DNA of 64,000 nt from Paenirhodobacter ferrireducens (GTDB lineage Bacteria; Pseudomonadota; Alphaproteobacteria; Rhodobacterales; Rhodobacteraceae): contig NZ_SAVB01000022.1 of NCBI RefSeq assembly GCF_004022265.1, positions 1 to 64,000 on the forward strand. Reading direction: 5' to 3'. The notes under the pieces are model-generated. The model worked only from the letters and a program-made list of their open reading frames with translations, did no database searches and had not been told where the DNA came from. Position numbers and translations under genes: made by a program. Shown here piece after piece: positions 26,948 through 35,826 of this stretch (within the stretch, counting starts at the first letter, position 1; every line of letters starts with the position of its first letter).

Positions 26948-27388
26948 TCAGCCGCGGCCGAAATCGGTCAGCAGCGTGTAGCCGCGCCCGGCCATGCAGC
27001 GGTCGACGACGCGGCGCGGGCCGTAGGTGACCAGATCGTGGTCATAGTCGCCCGCGCCGGCCCCGGCGGCGGCCCCGACCGCGGCACCGGTCAGGATGTA
27101 ATCGTTGCGGTAGCCGGTGTGGGTGCCGGCCGCCGCCCCCACCAGCGCGCCGACAATGAGGCCCGCGGCAAGGTTCTTGCCCATCTCCTTCTGCTGGCGC
27201 GCTTTGTAATCCGCCTCGACCTGCAGGGCGACGGTGCGGCAGGCCTCGAGATCCTTCTCGTAGCGCGCCTGATTGGTCTTGCCGGGGTCGACGGCGGGGC
27301 GGTATTCGGCGAGCGGCTGCACCGGCTCGCAGGCCGCAAGGAAGAGGAATGCGCCGCTGCAAAGCAGCGCTGCGGGTTTTCTGAACAT
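26948..27388 (-). CDS. Glycine-zipper lipoprotein
   Basis: The 146-residue protein has a lipoprotein signal with lipobox LAAC (MFRKPAALLCSGAFLFLAAC), a charged helical segment, then a glycine-zipper stretch (GLIVGALVGAAAGTHTGYRN and GAAVGAAAGAGAGDYDHD) that can insert in the outer membrane, and a short C-terminal domain ending in RCMAGRGYTLL. Such proteins resemble the OmpA-less 17-kDa antigen/RcnB-type outer-membrane lipoproteins of proteobacteria, usually of envelope-stability function. It is monocistronic with its own terminator. Confidence 0.75.
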   Translation of the reverse strand: MFRKPAALLCSGAFLFLAACEPVQPLAEYRPAVDPGKTNQARYEKDLEACRTVALQVEADYKARQQKEMGKNLAAGLIVGALVGAAAGTHTGYRNDYILTGAAVGAAAGAGAGDYDHDLVTYGPRRVVDRCMAGRGYTLLTDFGRG

Positions 27389-27497
27389 GATGTTTCCAAA
27401 TTGACGGTCGTTTGCCTGCGGAAGATCACAGGACCGTGAACGAATTTGCAAGCTGATAATGCCGGCGCGACGCCGCGTCCGGCCGGCGTGCCGCGGT

Positions 27498-27902
27498 CTA
27501 GCGCTTCCGTCGCAGATGCCCCTCAAGCGGCACCGCGGCCGAGAGGGTATTCGAGATCGTGCCGTATTTCAGGATATTGCGGTGCAGCAGGTCCAGCCGC
27601 TGCTCGGTCTCGGCGCTGTCCACCACGATCTCGTAGCGGATTGCCACCAGTTTCGGCGGCGCATCCTGACGCAGCGCCTCGAGCGTGACCTCGACCCCGT
27701 CGATCTGGAACTGCAGCATCGGCGTGACCCGCTCGATCCCCTTCAGCATGCAGGCGGCAAGTGCGGAGAGCAGCAGCTCGACCGGATTCATCGCATCCTG
27801 CCGCCCGGCAAGATCGGTATCCAGAACCACCTCTGCCGCCTTCGCCCGGGCGAGACTGCCATGCGCGTCGATGCGCCGGGCGTGAACGCGATATTCCATC
27901 AT
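27498..27902 (-). CDS. OsmC/Ohr-family protein
   Basis: The 134-residue protein has the OsmC-like layout: an N-terminal strand pair, MNPVELLLSALAACMLKGIERV with the single conserved helix cysteine (residues about 38-59), and a C-terminal sheet. OsmC/Ohr proteins reduce organic hydroperoxides with two cysteines; only the helix cysteine is evident here, as in YhfA-like members whose substrates are uncertain. A second ATG three bases downstream is also possible. It is next to a cytochrome c peroxidase gene, so an oxidative-stress role fits but is not proved. Confidence 0.8.
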   Translation of the reverse strand: MMEYRVHARRIDAHGSLARAKAAEVVLDTDLAGRQDAMNPVELLLSALAACMLKGIERVTPMLQFQIDGVEVTLEALRQDAPPKLVAIRYEIVVDSAETEQRLDLLHRNILKYGTISNTLSAAVPLEGHLRRKR

Positions 27903-28003
27903 CTGTTGATCCAGTTCCGTCAGCGGGCGGGCGGCGGCGCGGCCGTCGCAGTGACGAAATTCGAGCGGATCCCGCGGCCCGGGTCAAGCGCGAAGATGGT
28001 CGA

Positions 28004-28029
28004 CCCTGCCGGCCTCAGGGCCGGCAGGG
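28004..28029 (-). terminator. Hairpin downstream of cytochrome c peroxidase
   Basis: CCCTGCCGGCC and GGCCGGCAGGG form a perfect 11-bp stem with a 4-base loop, 18 bases after the peroxidase stop. No T-run follows on the minus strand, so termination strength is uncertain. Confidence 0.55.
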
Positions 28030-28047
28030 CGGTTCGGGGCGCGCGGA

Positions 28048-29088
28048 TCAGGGCATCGGGTGCGGCGTTCCGGCGACGCTGGCCGGAAGCACGGGATACA
28101 CGATCTGCGGCATGTCGCCGGTCAGGCTGCCGAGGAAGGCCACGATCTGCCCGAGCTGCTGGTCATCAAGCTGTGCGCCGAGCTGCGCGTCGGCCATCAC
28201 CTTCACCGCCTCTTTCAGGTCCCAGACCGCACCGGAGTGGAAATAGGGCGCCGTCAGGGCGATGTTGCGCAGCGTCGGCACCTTGTAGGCGTATTTGTCG
28301 GCCTCGTCCTTGGTGACGGCATAGCGCCCCATGTCCTCGGGCGGCAGGATCGACGGGTCGGGCTTGGCGACGACGCCGAACACCTGATAGCTGTTGCCGC
28401 CGATGTTCATGCCGTTGTGGCAGCTGCTGCAGCCTTCCGACATGAAGAGCGACAACCCCTGCTTCTGCTCCTCGGTCATCGCCGCATCGTCGCCCTTCAG
28501 CCAGCGGTCGAAGGGGGCGTTCGGGGTGATCAGCGTGTCCTCGAAGGCGGCAATCGCTGCGGTCGCATTCTCGAAGGTGACCGGGTCGGTTGCATCGGGG
28601 AAGGCGGTGGCAAAGATCGGCGTATAGCCGGGGATCGCCTTCAGCATCTCGATGACATGGTTCGGGTTCGAGGCCATCTCGACCGGGTTCTGCATCGGCC
28701 CGCCTGCCTGTTCGATCAGGTTGGCGGCGCGCCCGTCCCAGAACTGGGCGAAGTTGTAGGTCGAGTTCAGCACCGTCGGCGAGTTGCGCCCGCCTTTCTG
28801 CCAGCGATGCCCGAGCGAGACACTGGACAGGTCGACGCCGCCGGTCGAGAGGTTGTGGCAGGTGTTGCAGCTGATGTTATGCGCCTCGGACAGACGGGGT
28901 TCGAAGAACAGCATCTTGCCAAGCTCGGCCTGGGCCGGGGCGGGCGCCGGATCGGGGGCCTGCGGGATCGGCTCGAAGACGCCCTGGGCATCGCTGCGCA
29001 GCGCGTCGTCGTCGATGGCAGGATTGGCCGCGACGGCGACACCGGCTTGCGCGCCGATCAGGGTCAGGGCTGCGAGTACTGGTTTCAT
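28048..29088 (-). CDS. Dihaem cytochrome c peroxidase
   Basis: The 346-residue periplasmic enzyme reduces H2O2 to water with electrons from cytochrome c. A Sec signal (MKPVLAALTLIGAQAGVAVA) is followed by two c-type haem motifs, CNTCH (C74-H78) and CSSCH (C220-H224), and the MauG/CcpA signatures FDRWLKGDDAAMT and YAYKVPTLRNIALTAPYFHSG. Met-rich linkers could give the second haem ligand. ATG 29088 is chosen because it starts the signal peptide. The gene diverges from a PepSY/two-component operon and its upstream region carries paired CTGACAG repeats that the regulator may bind. Confidence 0.92.
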   Translation of the reverse strand: MKPVLAALTLIGAQAGVAVAANPAIDDDALRSDAQGVFEPIPQAPDPAPAPAQAELGKMLFFEPRLSEAHNISCNTCHNLSTGGVDLSSVSLGHRWQKGGRNSPTVLNSTYNFAQFWDGRAANLIEQAGGPMQNPVEMASNPNHVIEMLKAIPGYTPIFATAFPDATDPVTFENATAAIAAFEDTLITPNAPFDRWLKGDDAAMTEEQKQGLSLFMSEGCSSCHNGMNIGGNSYQVFGVVAKPDPSILPPEDMGRYAVTKDEADKYAYKVPTLRNIALTAPYFHSGAVWDLKEAVKVMADAQLGAQLDDQQLGQIVAFLGSLTGDMPQIVYPVLPASVAGTPHPMP

Positions 29089-29278
29089 GGCAGATACCTC
29101 ATGGCAAGAATGGCCGACCGTTGCCGGGCGGTCCCGGGGGGCAGGAAGGGCGCGACGGACGACGGCGGCAGAGCGGCCCGGGCGGGGAAATCCCGGATAT
29201 CGAAAGCAAGTCGGGGCTCTGGCCGCCGCGGGGAAACGAGATCGCGTCGATCTTCGTGCCAGATCTAGCAACCCCGCG

Positions 29279-29296
29279 CTGACAGGAGCCTGACAG
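29279..29296. promoter_or_regulatory. Direct repeat CTGACAG (11-bp period) upstream of peroxidase
   Basis: CTGACAG at 29279-29285 and 29290-29296 are separated by 4 bases, an 11-bp period typical of OmpR-family response-regulator half-sites. A similar pair in inverse orientation lies at 29355-29372. Both share the core CCTGAC. It lies within the peroxidase promoter region. Confidence 0.55.
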
Positions 29297-29354
29297 CACA
29301 CGCCAGACGTGTTGCGGCAACATCGGGGCGGGGTTGCACCCGGCGCAGGCCGTC

Positions 29355-29388
29355 CGTCAGGATCACGTCAGGTTGCGCGGTCTATAGC
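29355..29388 (+). promoter_or_regulatory. Response-regulator repeats and -10 box of a leaderless promoter
   Basis: CGTCAGG occurs at 29355-29361 and 29366-29372 with an 11-bp period. A -10-like TATAGC follows at 29383-29388, with no -35 at the right distance, as expected for an activator-dependent promoter. Transcription would start about 7 bases later, on the A of the ATG at 29395, which has no Shine-Dalgarno, so the mRNA is probably leaderless. Confidence 0.55.
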
Positions 29389-29394
29389 TCGACG

Positions 29395-29709
29395 ATGAGA
29401 CCGCCGCTCCTTCTCCTGTCGATGCTTCTGGGGGCCGTCGCCGGCCTGCCCGCCGCGGCGGATCCCGAGTATGACCACAACCGCGCCCAGAGGGCACTGG
29501 AGCGCGGCGAGATCCGCCCGCTGCATGCGCTTCTGGCGCCGGTCGAACAGAGGTTCGGGGCCCGGTTGCTCGAGGTCGAGCTGCGGCAAGAGCGCGGCAG
29601 GCTGGTCTACGAGATCAAGCTGATCACGCCCGACGGCCGGATCTTCGAGGTCGGGGTCGATGCCGCCACGGGGGTGATGCTGCCGTCCGACTTGGGAGGC
29701 GGGCACTGA
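29395..29709 (+). CDS. PepSY-domain periplasmic protein
   Basis: The 104-residue protein has a Sec signal (MRPPLLLLSMLLGAVAGLPA) and one PepSY repeat (IRPLHALLAPVEQRFGARLLEVEL to LITPDGRIFEVGVDAATGVM). PepSY proteins often modulate or sense for a cognate two-component system. It precedes and overlaps the response-regulator gene by one base (TGATG). No ribosome-binding site precedes its ATG. Confidence 0.85.
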   Translation: MRPPLLLLSMLLGAVAGLPAAADPEYDHNRAQRALERGEIRPLHALLAPVEQRFGARLLEVELRQERGRLVYEIKLITPDGRIFEVGVDAATGVMLPSDLGGGH

Positions 29710-30380
29710 TGCGGGTGCTGGCCGTCGAGGATGATCCGAGGATCGCGGCTGATCTCGGCGCCGCACTTGGCGCTGCCGGGCTGCGGGTCGAGTTCTGCAC
29801 CGACGGCGACACCGCGTGGTTTCTCGGCGATACCGAGGAGTACGACCTCGTGGTGCTGGATCTCGGCCTGCCGCGGCTCGACGGGCTGACGGTGCTGAAG
29901 CGCTGGCGCGCCAACGGCCGGGAGATGCCGGTGCTGGTGCTGACCGCGCGCGGCACCTGGACCGAGCGGGTCGAGGGGATCGACGCCGGCGCGGACGATT
30001 ACCTGCCGAAGCCGTTCCGCATGGAGGAGCTGGTAGCGCGGGTGCGGGCGCTGATCCGGCGCTCGGCCGGACGCGGCAGCGCCGTGCTTCGCGCGGGCAG
30101 TCTGGCGCTCGATACCAACCGGATGTCGGTGATGCGGCAGAACCGGCCGGTGCAGACGACGGCGCTGGAATACCGGCTGCTGGTCTATCTGCTGCTCAAT
30201 CGCGACCGGGTGGTGCCGCCGACCGAGCTGCTCGACCATCTTTACGGCGACAATGAGCTGCGCGAGGTCAATGCGCTCGAGGCGGTGGTCGCCCGGTTGC
30301 GGCGCAAGCTGGGACCAGGGGTGATCGGCACCCGGCGCGGCTTTGGCTATTTCCTCGAAGCGGCGGGGGACGCGCTGTGA
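29709..30380 (+). CDS. OmpR/QseB-type response regulator
   Basis: The 223-residue regulator has a receiver domain with acidic pocket (EDD, residues 7-9), phospho-acceptor D51 (VVLDLGLPRLDG) and Lys in LPKPFRM, and a winged-helix DNA-binding domain (residues about 125-220: LEYRLLVYLLLNRDRVVPPTELL, VARLRRKLG, TRRGFGY). It is the middle gene of a PepSY-regulator-kinase operon. Likely DNA targets are the 11-bp-period CCTGAC repeats in the upstream divergent region. Confidence 0.93.
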   Translation: MRVLAVEDDPRIAADLGAALGAAGLRVEFCTDGDTAWFLGDTEEYDLVVLDLGLPRLDGLTVLKRWRANGREMPVLVLTARGTWTERVEGIDAGADDYLPKPFRMEELVARVRALIRRSAGRGSAVLRAGSLALDTNRMSVMRQNRPVQTTALEYRLLVYLLLNRDRVVPPTELLDHLYGDNELREVNALEAVVARLRRKLGPGVIGTRRGFGYFLEAAGDAL

Positions 30381-31738
30381 GACGGCTTTCGCTGCGGGTG
30401 CGGCTGGCCTGTGCCGGGGCGGTCACGGTGGCGGTGGCGATCACGCTCTCGTCGCTGGGGCTTGCCGCGCTCTTCGATGCGCATGTGACGCGCCGCGCCC
30501 TGGTCGAGCTGTCGGTGCAGCTTGACCAGGTGCTGGCCGGTGTCGAGCGTGCCCCTTCGGGCGCGCTGGAACAGACCGCCACCCCCGCCGATCCGCGGTT
30601 CCAGCGCCCCTATGGCGGGCTTTACTGGCAGATCGCGGCCGAGGGCGGGATGCTGCGCTCGCGCTCGCTGTGGGATTACGAGATTCCGCTGCCGGTCGAC
30701 GAGCTGCGGGACGGGGCGGAACATGTGCACGAATTGTCGGGGCCGGCGGGGCAGCCGTTGCTGGCGATCGAGCGCAGCGTCGTGCTGCCGCGCCGGCTCG
30801 GGGGCTCGGGGATGCGGGCCACCGTGGCGATGGACCGCACCGAGCTCGCCGCAGCGCGCAACGGCTTCATCTCCGACCTCGCGCCCTATTCGGTGGTGCT
30901 GACCGTGGCGCTGATTCTCGCCGGATGGGTGCAGATCGCCGTCGGCCTGCGGCCGCTCCGGATGATCCGGCAGCGCGTGGCCGACGTGCGTTCGGGGCGG
31001 GCACGGCGGCTCGGGGCCGATTTCCCGGCCGAGGTGCTGCCGCTGGTGCGCGAGGTCGACGCGCTGCTTGCGGCGCGGGGCGAGGAGGTGGCACGGGCCC
31101 GCACCCGCGCCGGCGATCTGGCGCATGGGCTGAAGACGCCGCTGCAGGCGCTTCTGGGCGAGGCGGGCCGGCTGCGGGCCGAGGGCCGGGCCGGCGTCGC
31201 GGCTGACATCGAGGCGATTGCCGGGGCGATGCGCCGCCATGTCGACCGCGAGCTGGCGCGCACCCGCGTCGCCATGCGCGGGCACGAGGCGCGCGCCGAG
31301 ATCGCCCCCGCCCTTGCCGGCGTGCTGCGGGTCGTGCGGCGCACCGGGGAGGGGGCGGGGCGCGACTGGCAGCTCGAGGTGCCGGCCGGGCTGGCGGTTG
31401 CCGCCGATCCCGATGACCTGACCGAGGCCCTCGGCGCACTGATCGAGAATGCGGCGCGCCATGCCCGCCGGCGGGTCCGGATCACCGCGGTTGCCGCCGA
31501 GCGCGCGGTCACGATCTCGGTCTGCGATGATGGCCCGGGTATTCCCGCCGACCGGATCGGGGCGCTGATGGCACGTGGGGCCCGTGCCGACACGCAAGGT
31601 CAGGGCAGCGGGCTCGGGCTCGCCATCGCCCGCGACATCGCCGAGGCGCTGGAGGGCGAACTGACGCTGCATCCGGCGACGCCGGGGCTCGAGGCGCGGC
31701 TGAGGCTGCCCGGGGTGTGCGGCCCGCCGCGCCAATGA
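30377..31738 (+). CDS. QseC-type sensor histidine kinase
   Basis: The 453-residue kinase has an N-terminal membrane helix, a periplasmic domain (residues about 40-155), a second helix (YSVVLTVALILAGWVQIAV), a HAMP-like linker, the phospho-acceptor helix DLAHGLKTPLQALLGEAG and an HATPase domain with ENAARHAR, DDGPGIP and GQGSGLGLAIARDIA. Start is a GTGA overlap with the regulator stop. The signal is unknown; linkage to a peroxidase and PepSY protein suggests envelope or redox stress. Confidence 0.92.
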   Translation: MRRLSLRVRLACAGAVTVAVAITLSSLGLAALFDAHVTRRALVELSVQLDQVLAGVERAPSGALEQTATPADPRFQRPYGGLYWQIAAEGGMLRSRSLWDYEIPLPVDELRDGAEHVHELSGPAGQPLLAIERSVVLPRRLGGSGMRATVAMDRTELAAARNGFISDLAPYSVVLTVALILAGWVQIAVGLRPLRMIRQRVADVRSGRARRLGADFPAEVLPLVREVDALLAARGEEVARARTRAGDLAHGLKTPLQALLGEAGRLRAEGRAGVAADIEAIAGAMRRHVDRELARTRVAMRGHEARAEIAPALAGVLRVVRRTGEGAGRDWQLEVPAGLAVAADPDDLTEALGALIENAARHARRRVRITAVAAERAVTISVCDDGPGIPADRIGALMARGARADTQGQGSGLGLAIARDIAEALEGELTLHPATPGLEARLRLPGVCGPPRQ

Positions 31739-31822
31739 GGCCCGGCGAAAGCTCGCTCGCGTTTGCGGCAGACCAGCCATCGAACCGGCGCTGTGCCCCC
31801 GGTCTGCGCATGCCGCGGTTTT

Positions 31823-32797
31823 TCAGCCGTCGCGGCGCTGATCGACCTGCGTCGCCATCACGCACATCAGCTCGAACATCACCGTGGCGCCGGCGAGCGC
31901 CGTCATGCCGCCGACGTCGAAGGGCGGCGCCACCTCGACCACATCGGCGCCGGCGATGTTGACCGGGCCAAGCAGGCGCAGCATCTGTTGCGCCTCGCGG
32001 GTGGTGAAGCCGCCGATCTCGGGCGTGCCGGTGCCGGGCGCCATCGAGGGGTCGATCGAGTCGATGTCGAAGGTGATGTAGGTCGGATCCTGCCCGACGA
32101 TCTGAAGCGCCTCGGCGATTACCGCCGCGGGGCCGCGCGCCACGAATTCTTCCATGTAGATGATGCGGATGCCCTGCGCCTTGGCCCAGTCATGCTCGCC
32201 CGGCTCGTAGACCGAGCCGCGGATGCCGATCTGCACCACGCGCTTCGGGTCGAGCACGCCTTCCTCGATGGCGCGGCGGAAAGGAGTGCCGTGGGTGAAG
32301 CGGTTGCCGCCGAAATAGGTGTCGTTGGTGTCGGAATGCGCGTCGAAATGGATCATCCCGAGCGGCTTGCCGCCGCCCCGCGGCCCTTTCGACACCGCGC
32401 GCAGCGAGGGCAGGGTGGTCAGGTGATCGCCGCCCACGGCCAGCGGCAGCGCGCCGGTGGCGACGATCGCGGCCATGCCGGCCTCGATCCGCGCGATCCC
32501 GTCCATCACGTCGATCGGGTTCACCGAAAGGTCGCCCACATCGGCGATATTGGCGATCTCGAAGGGCGCGACGCCCGAGGCATGGTGCGCGCTGCGCATC
32601 AGGCTCGACATGTTGCGCACCTCGCGCGGCCCGTGGCGCGCGCCGGCGCGGTTCGTCGTGCCGCCGTCCCACGGAATGCCGATCAGCGCGATGTCGAGCC
32701 CCGCGGCCGTCGCCACGGCGGGCAGGCGCATGAAGGTCGAAAGCCCGGCAAAGCGCGGCACTTCGGCGGCGTCGATGGGCTGGTGGAACTTGGTCAT
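31823..32797 (-). CDS. Agmatinase/guanidino-acid hydrolase (arginase family)
   Basis: The 324-residue enzyme hydrolyses a guanidino group to urea and an amine. All binuclear metal ligands are present: H125 (GGDH), D152, H154 and D156 (DAHSD), D244 and D246 (DIDSID). The N-terminus (HQPIDAAEVPRFAGLSTFMR) resembles guanidinobutyrase, guanidinopropionase and related alphaproteobacterial enzymes more than arginase. It is the last gene of a seven-gene operon with a creatininase-family enzyme and a TauT-type ABC transporter, so its substrate is probably imported. ATG 32797 lies 11 bases after the preceding stop. Confidence 0.88.
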   Translation of the reverse strand: MTKFHQPIDAAEVPRFAGLSTFMRLPAVATAAGLDIALIGIPWDGGTTNRAGARHGPREVRNMSSLMRSAHHASGVAPFEIANIADVGDLSVNPIDVMDGIARIEAGMAAIVATGALPLAVGGDHLTTLPSLRAVSKGPRGGGKPLGMIHFDAHSDTNDTYFGGNRFTHGTPFRRAIEEGVLDPKRVVQIGIRGSVYEPGEHDWAKAQGIRIIYMEEFVARGPAAVIAEALQIVGQDPTYITFDIDSIDPSMAPGTGTPEIGGFTTREAQQMLRLLGPVNIAGADVVEVAPPFDVGGMTALAGATVMFELMCVMATQVDQRRDG

Positions 32798-32808
32798 TTT
32801 CAGCGTCC

Positions 32809-33591
32809 TCAGTTGAATTCGCGGGCGACGGCGGCAACGATGCCGGCGGTGCAATCGGCAAGAAGCCATTCGCCCTTCTCGGCCGCCGACCCCTCGGTCA
32901 GAGACAGCACGCCCGAGGGCGGCACCTCGGCGCAGGGCTTGGGATAGCGGTCATAGGGCAGGAAGGCGGCGGGGCCGTCATGGGCGGCCTTCGTCAGATC
33001 GACGAGCTCGGGGCGCAGCGCCATCATCATCGAGGTCTCGATCACCGAGGCATGCTCGAGCTCGATCCCCGGATAGCCGTCGGGGAAGATCCGATCGAGC
33101 GTCCCGGGCTGCACCATGTCCCAGTGATCGACGCGCAGGATGACAAGGCCGTCCGTCCGGTCGCGCCCGATCGCGTCGAGGGCAAGTTCGATCCCCTCGA
33201 TCGTCGGGCCGATATTCTCGTAATGCCCGTTCACCGTGACGATCTTGCGCACCTTCTGGCGGAAGAGGTCGCAGATCACGTCACGCACGATCAGCGCGAA
33301 GGTCTGTGCGGTCAGGTTCACCGTGCCCGGAAAGCCCGGGCCGCCGCCGGTCTTCGGTTGCGAGCGGTTGCCATAGGCGAGCGTCGGCAGCACCAGCCCG
33401 CCGACCTCGGCCGCCGCCCGCGCGGCCACTGCGGTCGGCAGCACCACATCGACGTTCAGCGCCATGTGCCGGCCGTGCTGTTCGGTCGCGCCGAGCGGCA
33501 GGAACACGGGGGCGCCGGCGGCGATCCGGGCCTCGACCTCGGGCCAGGGCAGTTCGGCATAGAAAACGGTGTCGGTCATCGTCTGGTCCAT
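32809..33591 (-). CDS. Creatininase-family amidohydrolase
   Basis: The 260-residue enzyme belongs to the creatininase fold, which hydrolyses cyclic or linear amides with two metals. Ligands appear in order: E37 and H39 (GATEQHG), D48 (NVDVV), H123 and E125 (GHYEN), and E179/H180 (LEHASVIETS). The GHYEN form is closer to true creatininase than to mycofactocin or FAPy deformylase types. Start 33591 shares one base with the SDR stop (TGATG). It may open a ring to give a guanidino acid that the next gene product cleaves. Confidence 0.85.
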   Translation of the reverse strand: MDQTMTDTVFYAELPWPEVEARIAAGAPVFLPLGATEQHGRHMALNVDVVLPTAVAARAAAEVGGLVLPTLAYGNRSQPKTGGGPGFPGTVNLTAQTFALIVRDVICDLFRQKVRKIVTVNGHYENIGPTIEGIELALDAIGRDRTDGLVILRVDHWDMVQPGTLDRIFPDGYPGIELEHASVIETSMMMALRPELVDLTKAAHDGPAAFLPYDRYPKPCAEVPPSGVLSLTEGSAAEKGEWLLADCTAGIVAAVAREFN

Positions 33592-34298
33592 CACATCATC
33601 GCCGCGCCGCCATTGGCGCCGAGGCATTGTCCGAGAAAGAGCGTGGCGCCGGGGCCGGCGAGGAAGACGACGGCGGCCGCCACTTCCTCGGGCCGGCCGA
33701 TGCGGCCGATCGGGTAGGCGGTTTCCTCGGCCTGCGCGCGGGCGTCGAGTTTCTCGAAGCCCAGCAGCGGGGTGTCGGTCGGGCCAGGGGCGACCGCATT
33801 CACCAGCACCCGCGGCGCAAGTTCCCGCGCCCAGGACCGGGTGGCGCCCAGCATCGCGGCCTTGGTCGCGGCATAGACCGAGGCATTGGCGCGGCCGAGA
33901 TAGGCAAGCTCGGACACGGTGTTGATGATCCGCCCGCCCTCCGGCAGATGCGCCAGCACCTCACGCGCGACCAGCATCGCGCCGCGCACGTTGACCGCGA
34001 ACATCCGGTCGATATGGGCGGCGCTCAGCGCGCCAAGCGGCGCTTCCTCGAGGATGCCGGCGTTGTTGACGAGGATGTCGATGCCCCCCATCCGCGCCGC
34101 CGCCCCCGCGACCGTCGCGACGATCTGCGCCTCGTCGGCAAGATCGCAGGCCAGGATCTGGAAGGGCGCCTCGCTGCTGTGCAGATCAAGGCCGATCACC
34201 TCGGCGCCCGCGTCCTGCAATGCCAGCGCCGTCGCGCGGCCGATGCCGCTGGCCGCGCCGGTGACAAGGGCGCGCTTGCCCGAAAGCGGTTTCACCAT
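33591..34298 (-). CDS. Short-chain dehydrogenase/reductase
   Basis: The 235-residue protein has the classical SDR pattern: TGAASGIG near the N-terminus, NNAG (LVNNAGILEE), catalytic Ser in NTVSELAY, and YAATK (Y and K). Asp in GLDLHSS after the second strand suggests NAD over NADP. It overlaps the upstream SDR by 7 bases and the creatininase gene by one. Substrate unknown, presumably an alcohol or ketone in the pathway fed by the ABC transporter. Confidence 0.9.
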   Translation of the reverse strand: MVKPLSGKRALVTGAASGIGRATALALQDAGAEVIGLDLHSSEAPFQILACDLADEAQIVATVAGAAARMGGIDILVNNAGILEEAPLGALSAAHIDRMFAVNVRGAMLVAREVLAHLPEGGRIINTVSELAYLGRANASVYAATKAAMLGATRSWARELAPRVLVNAVAPGPTDTPLLGFEKLDARAQAEETAYPIGRIGRPEEVAAAVVFLAGPGATLFLGQCLGANGGAAMM

Positions 34299-35050
34299 GG
34301 GACTTCTCCTCGGTCGACGCCCAGCGACTGGCCGGTGATGTTCGCGGCAAGGTCGGAGGCAAGAAACAGATAGGTGGGCGCCATGTCGGGCGGCTCCATC
34401 AGGCCGGGCAGGGCCTGCCCGGCGACGATGTCGGTGAGCAGATCGTCCTCGGCCCGGCCCGCCTCGGCCGCGATCCGGCCGAGCGAGCGCATCGAGGCCT
34501 CGGTCCGCACCCAGCCCGGGCAGACCGCGTTCACCCGGATGCCGCGGGGGCCGAGCTCGCGCGCCCAGGTCTTGGTCAGCCCGATGATCGCGTGTTTCGA
34601 GGCGACATAGGCGCCGAAACCCGGCTCGGCGACGCGGCCCCAGATCGAGGCGGTGTTGACGATCGCGCCGCTCGCACCCATCCGGCCAAGCGCCGTGGCG
34701 GTGACGAGCGCCGTGCCGGTCACGTTAATGTCGATCACCCGACGGAAGGCGTCGGTCGTCGCGTCATCCGCCCCGGCGATCGGCGTCATCAGCTCGAGCC
34801 CTGCGTTGTTGATCAGCACGTCGATGCGCTCGAGGGGCGCGAGGGCGCGGATCACCTCGGCCTTGACCGAGATGTCGGCCTCGGCCGCGGTGGCGCCAAG
34901 GCCGGCGGCGCGGTCATGCACCGCGGCGTCATTCGCGATCAGGTGCAGCGTCGCACCGGTGCGGGCGAAGCCTTGGGCGATGCCCAGCCCGATGCCGCGG
35001 CTCGATCCGGTGATGACGACCGTGCGGCCGGTGAAGTCGATGCCGGTCAT
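34292..35050 (-). CDS. Short-chain dehydrogenase/reductase
   Basis: The 252-residue SDR has TGSSRGIG, NNAG (LINNAGLELM), catalytic Ser in NTASIWGR and Y-V-A-S-K. The C-terminus (ANITGQSLGVDRGEVPW) is typical. It begins in an ATGA overlap with the ATPase stop, tying catabolic and transport genes in one operon. Two different SDRs in tandem suggest two sequential oxidations. Confidence 0.9.
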   Translation of the reverse strand: MTGIDFTGRTVVITGSSRGIGLGIAQGFARTGATLHLIANDAAVHDRAAGLGATAAEADISVKAEVIRALAPLERIDVLINNAGLELMTPIAGADDATTDAFRRVIDINVTGTALVTATALGRMGASGAIVNTASIWGRVAEPGFGAYVASKHAIIGLTKTWARELGPRGIRVNAVCPGWVRTEASMRSLGRIAAEAGRAEDDLLTDIVAGQALPGLMEPPDMAPTYLFLASDLAANITGQSLGVDRGEVPW

Positions 35051-35826
35051 TTGTGCCCCTCCTCGCGCATCATCCGCATGATCTTGCGCTCCATCTCGGC
35101 ATAGCCGGGCAGGGCGATCACATCTTCCTTGTTGCGCAGCCGGCCGGGCTTGAAGGTGGGGAGGATCTCCTCCTTCAGCCGGCCCGGGTGGCTCGACAGG
35201 AACACGATCTTGTCGGCAAGGAAGATCGCCTCCTCGATGTCATGGGTGACGATGATCATCGTCGTGCCCGAGGCCTCGGCCACCTCGATCATCAGCTCCT
35301 GCATCTGCCAGCGGGTCTCGGCGTCGAGCGCGCCGAAGGGCTCGTCCATCAGCAGCACGTCGGGGGCATTGGCCAGCGTGCGGGCAATCGCCACGCGCTG
35401 CCGCATGCCGCCCGAAAGCCGCGAGGGATAGGCGTCGATGAATTTCGACAGCCCGACGAGGCCGATGAAGCGTTCGGCCCGCGCGCGCCGCTCAGGCTTG
35501 GGCACGCCGTTGATCTTCATGCCGAATTCGACGTTCTTGCCGACCGACAGCCAGTCGAACGAGCTGTAGGCCTGAAACACCATGCCGCGCTCGCGCCCGG
35601 GCCCCTCGATCGGGGTGTCGTTGAGCAGCACCGCACCCGAGCTCTGGGTCTCGAGCCCCGCGATCATCCGCAGGAGCGTCGACTTGCCGCTGCCCGAGGG
35701 GCCGAGGAGCACGCAGATCGAGCCCTTCTCGACCGCGAAGCTGACATCGTCGACCGCGGTGAGCGCCTGCCCGCCGGGCAGATCGAAGGTCTTGGAAACG
35801 TTTTGGATGTGCAGCAGGGCGGACAT
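35047..35826 (-). CDS. NitT/TauT-type ABC transporter ATPase
   Basis: The 259-residue ATPase has Walker A (GPSGSGKST), signature (LSGGMRQRVAIARTL), Walker B (VLLMDEPFGALD) and H-loop (THDIEEA). The family (SsuB/TauB) imports sulfonates, nitrate, hydroxymethylpyrimidine and similar small molecules. ATG 35826 shares one base with the permease stop. Confidence 0.92.
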   Translation of the reverse strand: MSALLHIQNVSKTFDLPGGQALTAVDDVSFAVEKGSICVLLGPSGSGKSTLLRMIAGLETQSSGAVLLNDTPIEGPGRERGMVFQAYSSFDWLSVGKNVEFGMKINGVPKPERRARAERFIGLVGLSKFIDAYPSRLSGGMRQRVAIARTLANAPDVLLMDEPFGALDAETRWQMQELMIEVAEASGTTMIIVTHDIEEAIFLADKIVFLSSHPGRLKEEILPTFKPGRLRNKEDVIALPGYAEMERKIMRMMREEGHK

